Source: Todiramphus chloris collaris
Lineage: Eukaryota > Chordata > Aves > Coraciiformes > Alcedinidae
Reading direction: 5' to 3'
Length of the DNA stretch: 64,000 nt
NCBI GenBank assembly: GCA_025345505.1
Contig: JANVCC010000040.1
Span: 9,702,023-9,766,022, forward strand
Shown here: positions 1-9,816 of the stretch, in pieces
How the letters are laid out: every line of letters starts with the position of its first letter
Position numbering within the stretch: position 1 is the stretch's first letter
Notes under the pieces: model-generated
Told to the model about the DNA's origin: nothing
The model's database searches: none
What the model saw: the letters and a program-made list of their open reading frames with translations, nothing else
Translations under genes and position numbers: made by a program

Positions 1-1006
1 GTCACTTTTACTGTAATTCATTCAGGGTCTTTGTCAAATTCTAGATGAGGCAACTTACGTCCTTGTTCATTGTATCTTCATTTTCATTCATTTCATGCTG
101 GAGAGCCACAGGATTCTGGCTCTCTTAGGACACAGAGGCATGTTACACACCAGCTGTTTAAACTTTGTGTAAGATGACAACTGGTTAATAAATTTTGCAC
201 AGTTCAAGGTGTACCATGGCAGTTTGCAGCACTTTTGGAGCTTTCCTTTGAGAAAGATGGACAAACCTGGTGAAAGTCATCAAGTGGTGGAGCATCTCCT
301 GTATTGGGGAGGCAGTTGCTCCAGCAGTCTGGTGGATTATAACAATGAGTCTAATGATTATGTTTTGACTTTGCACATTTATTTGGATCAAATTGGCTGC
401 TGCTGAAAGTCAGTTGGGTTTGTTAGGGCTATAACTGCATATTGTCTGACGTTGTGTACTGTGATTTGCAGGTCCGAGAGGGTCCATTGGCCTTCGGGAC
501 CCATGGATGCTTTTCATTCTTTGGTATCAGTATGTGAGAAATACTAGAAAAGAGGACTGAAGGTTTTCCTGCTGTGAGACTGACTCAATATCAGAACTCC
601 GTGACATGTAATAGAAAATGAAATAAATCAGTTGATACTGGATAAGCTGTACCAGAGTAACAGTTTCAGTGCATTTATGCACTGAAGCAAAAGAGGTTTT
701 CAGACTTTGTAACTAGTAGTTCTGATGATAGTATGCTTGCAGCAAGGAAAAGAGCCTCCAATCAGTACTTTTAGCCCTAATACAGAAGGCAAGCTTCTCT
801 CAGCCTGTATCTAAAAATACAAAAAACCCCAGGACTGAACTCACAGAGTGAGCGAGATAAAATGTGTAAATACTTGGAGGAGCAAAAAAAAAAAGTGGAA
901 AAAAGGTGATATATCAGCTAGTAAAGCAGTACATCAGTTAGTAAAAATGTAAAATTTAGCAGAAGAGGTAGGAAGGAGGCAAGAAAGGGATAGGATAGTA
1001 AAGGGA
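1..1006. other. Unassigned non-coding sequence
   Basis: I see no recognisable gene or repeat here. The sequence is AT-leaning. Two overlapping 65-68 residue frames on opposite strands near 185-406 have no family signature and look like chance. A run of 11 A lies near 887-897, and a purine-rich stretch from about 960 leads into the CR1 fragment that follows. Confidence 0.6.
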
Positions 1007-1082
1007 TAGGACTAGAGGGAATAGATTAAAACTAGAGATAGGTCAATTCAGGTTAGACATTAGGAAGAATTTGATGTTGAAT
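1007..1082 (+). mobile_element. CR1 LINE fragment (3' region, internal piece)
   Basis: A short sense-strand piece of the conserved CR1 3' region. It has the 'ggactagagggaat' start and the 'ggttagacattaggaagaa' block that normally precedes the segment about failing to reach the tail. The usual continuation and the terminal octamers are missing, so it is truncated at both ends. No coding capacity remains. The boundaries are judged by eye. Confidence 0.7.
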
Positions 1083-1151
1083 TATCAGTGTGAGCCTTTG
1101 AGGGCTTCTGAGCCTCCCTGACTCACAGAGGTGCCCAAGATTTACTTGGTT
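1083..1151. other. Short unassigned spacer
   Basis: Separates the CR1 fragment from the imperfect hairpin. The text at 1083-1135 could be degraded CR1 continuation, but I cannot align it with confidence. Confidence 0.4.
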
Positions 1152-1252
1152 GGTTTTATGTACTTACGTGCACAATAGTCTGCTTACACCTGAAATACAT
1201 GAACACAAGTGCACGTATTTTAGATATAAGCAGATTATTGTGTGCATAAACC
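1152..1252. repeat. Long imperfect inverted repeat (hairpin)
   Basis: The left arm (1152-1198) and right arm (1215-1252) are near reverse complements around a loop of about 16 nt. The inner 26 bp of each arm (left about 1173-1198, right about 1215-1240) pair with four exceptions, all transitions: two are G-T wobbles on this strand and two become wobbles on the other strand. After an asymmetric bulge containing 'tacttac' in the left arm, pairing resumes through 'ggttttatg' / 'cataaacc'. It could be a relic of a palindromic DNA transposon (MITE-like), a small-RNA hairpin, or a chance product of an inverted duplication. No known family was recognised. Confidence 0.7.
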
Positions 1253-3663
1253 TTTTTTTACTGAGTACTCGGGGTTTGACTGTAGGAGGGGGAACCTTCC
1301 TATGAAGACCTGGGTTCAGCCCTCAGCTTTACCCCCAGTACATCCCTGGATGATCCTTGCTGACTTGTTTCAGTAGCACTGAAGCAGTTAAGCTGGAAGG
1401 TATCTTGAGTTGCCTCTGCTGAAATCCAAGGAGTTACTCTGCAGTTGATAGTGAGATTTAAACCTGTGAAAGCCAATTGACCGTTTAGTTGTAATTGAGG
1501 GATATTTAGGGGGAACCACAGAAGAATGGCCTGTGGAATTGGTAACTCTGCAGAGGTACTTTGAAGCATTATGGGGAGAGGAAAGTAATGGAAAATGTGA
1601 GCTTGGCAAATACACAGAGGGCAAGTCCTGCCTGTGTATCCTCAAGAAATGAGAAGCCTTGAAGGTATTTTTATGAGCAAGGACTATAGGTTTCAGTCCA
1701 GGTATAAAGCAGTTTAAGGAATGCCATGAACTTTAGTGAAGGTCAAAGAGTTGGGGCATTTGTTTAAAAAAAAAAAAACAAAAACAAACAAAAAACCCCA
1801 ACTTCTATAAAACTTGCTTTGTTTCAAGACAGAGCTATGGAAATAGAACAGGATTCACAAGTAATTCATCTGGAGCTGCAGACTGGTGTGTAGGTCTCCG
1901 CAGCAAGAATATTAATATCTGTTAAATTCTCCAAATTAGCTTAAACATTCCAGAGAAAGGATGTAATTCTCTGTTGTATAAGGAAGGAATTCACCCTTCC
2001 CCCAGTCTTTCTGCTTCCCAGGGACTTGAGAGAAACACTAATACCGAGTCAACCTTTCTTCCCCCTCCCTGCCTTTAGTAATCGGGTCCAGATTGGTAGT
2101 GACTGAAACACGGTCCTGTCAGAGGAGTTTTGTGTGATGGATCGGAAAGGGCTGGTTGCCATCGGGTTGGTGGGTGCTGGATGTCCAACCCAAGCTGGCA
2201 GCTCGCTCAGTTTTAACAGAGACTGGAATTTAAGTTCACATTGTGGTTCTCAGGTTTGTGGAAAACTTTCTTCTGAGACAAAACTTGTGAGCTGCTTGTA
2301 CTTTTAAGTAGAGATGCTTCACTATGCTGAGTAATATGTTTTAATCTCTCATAACTCCTTCTCTCACTTGTACTAACCAGGGTCCTTCCAGGCTTAATTA
2401 GGTTTGGGGAAGATTTTAGCTTGTTTTGACCAAGTTGCTGTTGGAAGACAAAGCAGGAAAACACAGACTGTGTCTGTAGCAAAGCAGAGTGAGGAATGGT
2501 GAGGAGAAGCACTAGCAGGAGGTTGTTCAGAAATCACAAAATGAGTAGAATAAAGAGATTTCAAACCTGTCCACTGTACCTGGCTTCATGTTCAGCCCCT
2601 TAGATGGTCAGCGGTGCCATCTTGTGTTAAGTGGGTGGTATTTTTGGGAAAAGATGGATACAGATGCTTAAACCCTCTGGGGATGTGATGTTGGAAGAGC
2701 CCTTTGAGAACTCCTGATATGAAGTGAGAAAAGCAGCGGAGTCCATAGGTCTCTGAGACAGGAAGGCAGAGGGATACTGGTTGCCACAACAAAACAACAA
2801 AGAAAAAAGATCTTTGCAGTTGAGACACTATTTGTGGACAAGAAAGTTTAGCAGTAGATTTTTTTTCATTTAAATTGTGAATTTTTCCATCCTGTTACTA
2901 ATAGCAACAGAGCATGTGGTGGATGCATATGGGCTCATCTGAAAACAATCATATTGTGATGATTTTGCTGATGCATCTTCTCCCAGTGCTTGACAGAGAA
3001 GCAGGAAAAAAACCTGATGAAAGCAGATGTATCCTCTGCACTTTGTCTCTTACTAAGGAAGTTTCTGCAGTGTGTGTGGTGCTGCTTCCAGGGCTGACCT
3101 CGACTGGGAGGTTACGGCTGGTTGCACCATTGCATGGTACTCAACCATCATCCTGTCAGAGCCTTGCCACAGCAGCTGGGGTGGTGGCGAGGATCCCAGT
3201 CCTTCTGGGGCCTTTATCTCGGAGTCCTGGCACCTTCGTTTTTCCAAGGTGCTGGTATCACTGCAACTCGCAGGTTTCCTTGTTGAAGAATCTGTATGTC
3301 CTCAGCACTGGGATTTTGTGTCCCTAGTCCTTCTGAAAGTCACACTGCTAATTTGCATCCATACAGTTCTCAGACCTGTCCATGGCAAGGGAAACCCTTT
3401 ATTTTCTTAGAGTTATGAACTCTCCCAGTCAGTTTAACATTTCTCTGACTCGCACCTATAACGCTGTGCTTCTACAAAATGCTTTTTTTGCACTCATTCT
3501 TTACTGAAATATTTATACACTTGTATCTCCCCTGCATCAGCTCCCACAGTTACTTTGCATTCAGAAGTTTATCTAAAGAGCAGTGTCCCACCCTCTCTGA
3601 GCTCCTCCATACCTGGAATGTCCTGTGCAGATTGTCTCTATACGGACGGTTCATGATGGCCTG
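1253..3663. other. Unassigned non-coding sequence with A-rich run
   Basis: No gene or interspersed repeat is recognised. An A-rich low-complexity run lies at about 1765-1800. Frames of 60-137 residues occur on both strands (the longest at 2914-3327, plus strand) but have no domain signature. They overlap other frames of similar size, as expected by chance. Confidence 0.55.
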
Positions 3664-3750
3664 CCCTAGGTGATCCTACTCTGGCAGGGGGGGTTGGACT
3701 TGAAGCTTTGCAGGGGTCCCTTCCAAACCCTCCCATTCTGTGATTCTATG
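3664..3750 (+). mobile_element. CR1 LINE 3' tail
   Basis: The terminal part of a CR1 3' end in sense orientation: a 'ggtgatcctactctggcagg' block, then the G-run/'ttggact' block, 'gtcccttccaaa', and finally the terminal octamers ATTCTGTG and ATTCTATG. It is 5'-truncated to fewer than 100 bp, which is common for CR1 and reflects incomplete target-primed reverse transcription. Confidence 0.9.
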
Positions 3751-4444
3751 GCCTGATGCCTGCACACTCACAAATCTGTTGGTGATTTTGTGATAACCTC
3801 ATACAGCAGCTGGGGAGGTAGGAAGGGGACCTTTTGGGGTCGCAGGAGATGATGTGCTCACAGGCATGTGCTTGCTGCTCACATCACCTTGCAAACAGAG
3901 ATAGAAAAGAAGTCATCAAGATGCCAGAAGGTCTTGATGTCCTCCAAAGAGTCATTTCCTGTGACTGGTGGGGTAGGTTATTGATAGACTTGTATCTGGG
4001 TGCTGCCTGTAGTCAAAGCAGAGACATGTGATAGAAAAATCAATGGAGACCTGTGGTCACAAAGATGTTTTTAGTTGCACTTTCAGCACAGTGTTCTTCA
4101 TACTGCACTATAATGGCTCATTTTTGGTGAGCAGAGTAACAGGTACTGGAATTTGTTAGTGTGTTTATCACTTAAAATGGTCTTTTATTAACTTTCTACT
4201 TCGTGGTACTATGGTAGTATTTTGAGGCTGTGGCTGGGTTGAAAACTCTGTCACGGAAGAGTCTGAAAACTGATCTCCAGTCCAAGTGTTGAACTGGACA
4301 GCTAGTAAGAAGGTAGCACTGTCCATCACTGTTCCAGAGGCCATGAGCTGAGGACCAAAGATGGGGCTTTGTAGCTGATGAGCAAATTCTTCACACAGCT
4401 TTCCAGTTTCTAAAGGATCTTGACAGTCATCCAGAATTTTTAGC

Positions 4445-4464
4445 TTTTTTTTTTTTTTTTTTTT
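4445..4464 (+). repeat. Poly-T tract (20 nt)
   Basis: An uninterrupted run of 20 T, equivalent to poly-A on the minus strand. I cannot recognise a retrocopied gene or SINE body next to it, so I treat it as a simple repeat. Confidence 0.9.
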
Positions 4465-5799
4465 GCTTGTTGTTGCAGAAAGATAACACACAGGAAAAAA
4501 CACAGTTGAGAAGAAGATTCAGTTTTCTATTATGGAAAGATCTTTAGTGGAAGTGGTTTGAGTGTGAAAGGTTGTTTAGAGGCATTTTGGGATATTAATA
4601 ACCAAGGCAATTTTCAGTGGTACTAGAGTGTTTTGGGTTGTATTGTGGGGTTTTTTTTTGCAGCTGTTGATCAAGTTAGAAATCCTTAACTGGATAATTT
4701 TTAACTAGGTCAACCTTCTATTAGTATTAGGGGTCTTTTGACCTCAAATGGAGGTTTCCAAGCTGATGGCTGATTCCCATAATAATGTTCAGCCTGGCAG
4801 CTTCCCTCGGGCCGACCAGCTCAGCCAGACTTCAGCACATGGGGTTCCTGCACCGAGGTCTGGCTTCAGGCAGATCAATTCATGCAGAAATGTCTGTGCA
4901 CTGAAGCCTGACTTCAGCGCGTGAAGAACTTTTTGTGATAAAACCTTGGGGAACACATCTGACCTTCGCGTAGCCAAGTCAGGCCCTGGGAAATCCGGAA
5001 AACACAGGGCTCTGCAGATGACTCGGGGTTTTTGGTTAAGTGGTGTTCTGGCAATGAAAGTTTATAACTGTACAGGGAAGGCAGCTTAGGCCATAGAAGA
5101 AGTGGAAAAATCCCTAAAAGATGCTGGGGGATCTATGGGATTAACATTTCTGAGTGGGAAGGGTTTATGCCGTGCGCAGAAGTTTCTCTGGATGCAAGCA
5201 CTAAGTAGGAAAACAAATACATGGGCAGGACCAGAATCTTTGGGAGACTGATAGAATGGGCTGCAGATAATGAGTAAAAAGAGGTAATTAAACCAAATAA
5301 CGCTGTAATAATGGAGGAGAGCTGCTGCTGCCCTATAGTGGTGGGCTTTTGTGAAAGCTTTTTTTGGAGAAGCAGCAGGTTTTGCTGCTAGCCAGGCAAC
5401 GGTATCCACTCGTTTTCCCCAGATCATAGGCATGGAAAGTTGTACTTACTATGGCAGGTTTGATGTAATTCAAACGAAAGTGTTAATTTGGGGTGCATGA
5501 AAGTAAATACTTAGAGTGTAAGGGATCCAAGGGAGGCCCCAGCATCTTGTGGTCATGCAGACCTCTTCTTTGGATAAAATCACAGAGGATCTTCCTCCTG
5601 CCTCGGTGGCAGGGGGTGCTGGAGGCACACCCCTCGGCAGGGTGCTCGGCAGGTCACTTCTGCCCCTGTACCTGGGGGGGCTAAACAAAAGAATTAGTGG
5701 AACTAAACCACTAGATTTCCAGTTTATCCATAGTTCAATTTCTACCTGATGAGCTCTTCAAGAAAGAGTAATTCCAGTTCAGTGCTATTTAACCCTCCC

Positions 5800-5960
5800 C
5801 CTTGGAGCGGTGTGGCAAACCTCCAGCTTTTCCCTGCTGTCCCCGGAGGGCTCTGCTCTCCCCGGGCCGGGTGCCAGGCGCTGGCTGGGGGCCCGACCGT
5901 GATTAGGGTATCTCTGCGGCAGCAGCAGCTCTTCCCAAACACAGCCACGCCTCTGGGGAA
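5800..5960. promoter_or_regulatory. GC-rich, CpG-enriched block
   Basis: About ten CpG dinucleotides occur in about 160 bp, well above the local level, followed by an ACGTCA half-site at about 6007. This could mark a hypomethylated regulatory element. No TATA box with transcript evidence and no coding exon can be linked to it, so function is a guess. Confidence 0.25.
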
Positions 5961-6251
5961 TGCCCCATTCAGCTGCAACAGCCACAGCGGAGATGGTATT
6001 TGAGTAACGTCACTTTGGCTGCTGGCCATTTCAGCTGATGATTTATTATTTTCTGTACGAATCTGCCTTTAAAGCTTCTCATATAGTGTTACGGATGATA
6101 TCATGCAGTGTGAAGTACTTACAAGATCTGTTTCAACCTTGGAATGTATGCAGAGATACAGTCTTGGCAAAAATAATACTCGGGTTCTCTCTGTTTATCG
6201 GTAAGGATGTGGAGCTTGTACCTCTCCTGTGTTGGGTTCCAAAAGTGGAAT

Positions 6252-6398
6252 ATCATAGAAACAAAGAATGGCTTTAATTGGAAGAGATCTTTGAAGATCA
6301 TCTAGTTTTGACCCCTCTGCCATGGGCAGGAACATCTCCCCCTAGATCATGTTGCTCAGAGCTTCATCCACCCTGGTCTTGAACACTTCCAGGGATGA
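6252..6398 (-). mobile_element. CR1 LINE 3' end (antisense)
   Basis: Reads on the minus strand as a CR1 3' end. It contains complements of the octamer tail ('atcatagaaacaaagaatgg'), the 'ggaagagatctttgaagatca' block, the 'ctgccatgggcaggaaca' block and 'ggtcttgaacacttccag'. It stops abruptly after the last of these. The reverse transcriptase piece at 6842-7362 has the same orientation and lies in the correct order, so the two could be remnants of one element broken by deletion or insertion. They could equally be independent insertions. Confidence 0.9.
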
Positions 6399-6841
6399 CG
6401 TTTGAAAAATTTGAAAGTGTTACTGTGCTTTCTCCTTTTCTTTTTGTGAGTGCACCCAGGAGCAGCAAGCCAGCCCTTTTTGTGTTTTATCACATGCTGT
6501 AGGCGATTGCAAGTGCTGTGGAAATCAGTATTGGAGACCTGTGAGTGAATGGTCACCCTGCCCTCAGGTGGGTAGGGCAAGGGTGGTGTAGACAAAGAAG
6601 TTGAGTCAATGGGGCGGGCATGGGAGAGAAACAATTTTCTGCTCCTGAAGGTCAGAAGTGAATTGCCAACCTGGAAAGCAAGGATAAGAAACTGCCACAA
6701 GATACCTTACAGGCTTTTGGGATTCATCCTGGGTGATGGTGGTTGGATCTCCTCTACTCCCTAGGGTTGTGCTGGGATCTGCCAGGCTACCTATTAAGAC
6801 ATATTATAGCTCACTGACTATTAATGCAGGAAAGATAAAAT
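6399..6841. other. Spacer between two CR1 fragments
   Basis: About 440 bp with no CR1 similarity that I can recognise. A 114-residue minus-strand frame (6356-6700) partly overlaps the CR1 tail and has no recognisable domain. The stretch may be unrelated host DNA separating two CR1 insertions. Confidence 0.5.
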
Positions 6842-7362
6842 ACAGCCCATCTCTCCAGCCTGTCCAGACCCTGCTGCAGAGCCTTCCTACCCTCAAGCAG
6901 TTCGACACTTGCGCTTAATTTTGTGTCGTCTGCAAATTTACTGAGGGTACATTCAATTCCCTTGTCCAGGTCACTGATGAATATATTAAACAGGACGGGT
7001 CCCAAAACTGAGCCCTGAGGGACACCGCTTGTGACTGGTCGCCAACTGGATTTTACTCTGCTCACCAGCACTCTCTGGGCTTGGCCATCCAGCCAGTTTC
7101 TAACCCAGCAAGGAGTCCTCCTGTCTGTGCCATGACCTGCCAGCTTCTCCAGCAGAATGCTGTGGGAAACGGTGTCAAATGCTTTCCTGAAGTCCAGGTA
7201 GACAACATCCACCGCCTTGCCCTCATCCACTAGGCGGGTCGCCTGGTCATAGAAGGAGATCAGGTTGGTTAAACAGGACTTGCCCTTCATGAACCCGTGA
7301 TGGCTGGGCCTGATCCCCCCCATTGTCCTGCACTTGCTGTGTGGTCACCTGGTCACAATTCT
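6842..7362 (-). pseudogene. CR1 LINE ORF2 fragment: reverse transcriptase core
   Basis: Minus-strand remnant of the CR1 non-LTR retrotransposon polymerase, which copies CR1 RNA at chromosomal target sites. The open frame 6811-7323 (170 residues; about 160 are CR1) keeps the central RT motifs in order: HGF (residues 9-11), YLDF with the first catalytic Asp (42-45, D44), [11 protein letters not shown] (99-109), and FADD with the catalytic Asp pair (130-133). It ends at the LERWA motif, so the thumb and C-terminal part are absent. The endonuclease domain and N-terminal RT are missing too. Upstream homology continues to about 7362 but needs one missing G near 7347 and one extra G in the seven-G run (7315-7321 region), which frameshift it. 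The ATG at 7323 is therefore fortuitous, not a real start. The last ten residues are flanking DNA. It is a dead, internally truncated copy. Confidence 0.93.
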
Positions 7363-9567
7363 TTACTGACTGCTGCTTGTGGAAGGAGTTCGCAGCTCTT
7401 TTGGTGAGAACAGAGGGTTAGTTCTGCAGTGATTAAATAACTAGAAGGAAAAAGTTTTTCATTGAATTCCTGGGTTTGCTGTGAGCTTATGCAAAGACAG
7501 GGTGGTCAATACAAAACCAGATGTGCAGTCTGGGGTGTGTGGGGTGTAAGTAACTTGTTTTTTGACAGGAGAACAAGGAGTTAAAGAATAAGTGGTTTGC
7601 AGATAGATGTCTGGAGAAAATCTGGAGCACCGGTATTCTCTTGGATGTTCCAGTTAATCATTCCTGCTGCAGCAAACAAAAGAGCTGAGAAGCTGAGAAA
7701 TTAGGCTGAGCCTGCCTGTGTTGCTCACTGTAGTTTGCACAGTATGGATTTGCTGGTGTAGGGAAGTTAGAATGTTCAGTACTTAAGTAAGGTCCCAGGA
7801 AAGATAAATGGCTGTATATCCAACTTTTCACATAGCCCATTAATGTTCCCTGCAGTTAATGAGTCTTTATTGATTCTGTGAGGTCAGGTAATTTCCTTTT
7901 CTGTCACTGTGGTACCTTAAGTATGTCCATATCTATGGGGTTTTTTCCTGTTATCTCTTCACGTGTCTGACCATCTCTAGAAGAAGAAAGATGGGCCAGA
8001 GCTGTCATTGATGGATGCACTGGTCAGAACCTGGGCTTGAGCAGTTTTATTGTGTTTAGCTGGTGGAAGGTTAATGTTTTGGGTTTTTTTTTGCCCTGCA
8101 TTGCCAACTTCAAAGGACTCAGAAGAGGTTCCCCTCGGTACTGGCAAAAGGACAAAGGGGGGAACAAAAATATCCACAAATCCCCCTACTGAACATCGGC
8201 CAGAGGTAGATTCATGACTTCATTGAAAATACTAGGCTGATAAATGAGTATAGCTGTCATTTTTTACTAGTCTGGCAAAAGCAATTCAAGTACGCTGATT
8301 TTTATTGTTTATTTATTTTATTTTACAAAGTAGTTTGCATGGAAGCTGCCTCATTGATTTTCAGAGCCCACTTCTCTTATCATGTCTTCAATATCAATTT
8401 ACTAGATTGATTGTTTTTTTATCAATAAAATCCCAGGGTAGCTGTGGGAGTACTTGTGCTGCTCACCTCATCAAACAGGGACACTTCTCCAAGCAGGTAG
8501 ATCACACCTGTAAGCTGCACGTCTATAAAAGAGAGGAAAAAAGGAAAGTACCAACCAAAACCCCCCATCCCTCAAACTGTTGCCTCCCAGAGCCAGACCT
8601 TCTCTGGGCCTGTGAACAGAGCTGTGGATAAGGCACATTTATCAGCATGTACTAATTTCCTATGGAATACAATCAGGCCCTCAGAGTAAGGAAGGGAAAA
8701 GTTAAAGGTAGATCCCTACAGCTCTTGGAATTATCACCTGTTCTGATGCAGCCACCCAGATACAGCAGTCCTACACCTGAATCTCAGCCTGGACTATTTC
8801 ATTTCAAGCACCAGATGTTCTCACAGCAATTATTTTTTGAAAACACATGATCACTGTGCACCAGGAATAAGAAACAAAGCAGCAGCTCCAAAACATACCA
8901 ATAGTTTCAGAGAATCTAGTAATTGAAATTCATAACTAATTTGGATGTTAAAAAATGAATTAATGTCATGAAGGGTGCTATATTTCAGAGTTTCATCTTC
9001 TTTACGTATCAGCATGGGATCTAGAAGCTCTCTTTCTTCCTGGTTCCTTCTGTGTTGCATCTCTCAAGGGGAGGCTTTACTCCATCTCTTTTGGGACCAT
9101 GGGCTGTTATGGAGAGTAGTATTTGGGGACCTTGAAACCAGAGCAGAGGGAGAAGCAGCTGGTTAAGGTGACATGGCTCTACTGAAAGTTGTGCAGTTTA
9201 AAACCACTGACCTGAGAGATTGGAAAGAAACAGTCATTAGAGATACTGAATGAGCTAGTGACTTATTCCCATTCTGAGCCTAGTTTCTGGAAAAGTGTCT
9301 TAATCAAAAATTTCAAATTGTTGGTTTCATGAGTCACAAGAAGAGAAGAAGGGATAGTGGTGGCAGAAGTGAAAATAGCTGAAGCTCATCTGATAAATAC
9401 TGAGCGTTTGACAGGCATGACTGAAGCTGACTGAATTTGAGATCTCTTATGAAGGCCTTAGGACAAATTTGTTCAAACCAGCTGGCCAAGAAAGCTGTAA
9501 AATACCTACCTAGAAGCCACTAGTTAGTCTTGTCTGCAGGAGATGAGGAAGAGCATTACGTTTGAAT
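7363..9567. other. Unassigned non-coding sequence
   Basis: No gene or dated repeat is recognised across 2.2 kb. A short T run (8084-8092) is the only low-complexity feature. The frames present (60-108 residues, for example 8305-8631 plus) have no signature. Confidence 0.55.
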
Positions 9568-9816
9568 GGGTGCAAGCCGGAACATAGGAAGTTCCATGTA
9601 AACATAAGGAGAAACTTTTTCACAGTGAGGGTCACAGAAGGGTGGAACAGGCTGCCCAGAGAGGTTGTGGAGTCTCCTTCTCTGGAGGCATTTAAAACCC
9701 ACCTGGACATGTTCCGGTGTGACCTTGATCTAGGTGATTCTGCTCTGGCAGGGGGGTTGAACTAGATGATCTTTTGAGGTCCCTTCCAACCCCTAACATT
9801 CTGTGATTCTGTGATT
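9568..9816 (+). mobile_element. CR1 LINE 3' end
   Basis: About 250 bp of sense-strand CR1 3' region with all the usual blocks in order: 'aggaagttccatgtaaac', 'cacagtgagggt', 'caggctgcccagagaggttg', 'ggaggcatttaaaacccac', 'ctctggcagggggg', 'ggtcccttccaac', then two ATTCTGTG octamers at the end. A 67-residue open frame spans it (9562-9765). This is a by-product of the element, not a gene. It is 5'-truncated. Confidence 0.95.

Larger units (their letters stand above)
3751..6251. other. Unassigned sequence with poly-T run and a GC-rich block
   Basis: No gene is recognised. There is a 20-nt T run at 4445-4464. A GC-rich, relatively CpG-rich block lies at about 5800-5960, followed by an ACGTCA half-CRE near 6007. 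Several 60-115 residue frames overlap on both strands around 5.5-6.0 kb, which GC-rich sequence with few stop codons would produce by itself. Confidence 0.5.

Noticed and set aside
2914..3327. 137-residue plus-strand open frame
   Set aside because: No domain or composition signal, overlapped by other frames of similar length on both strands, and not distinguishable from chance.
9562..9765. 67-residue frame that looks protein-like and recurs in bird genomes
   Set aside because: It is the CR1 3' non-coding block translated by accident. Its recurrence comes from the repeat.
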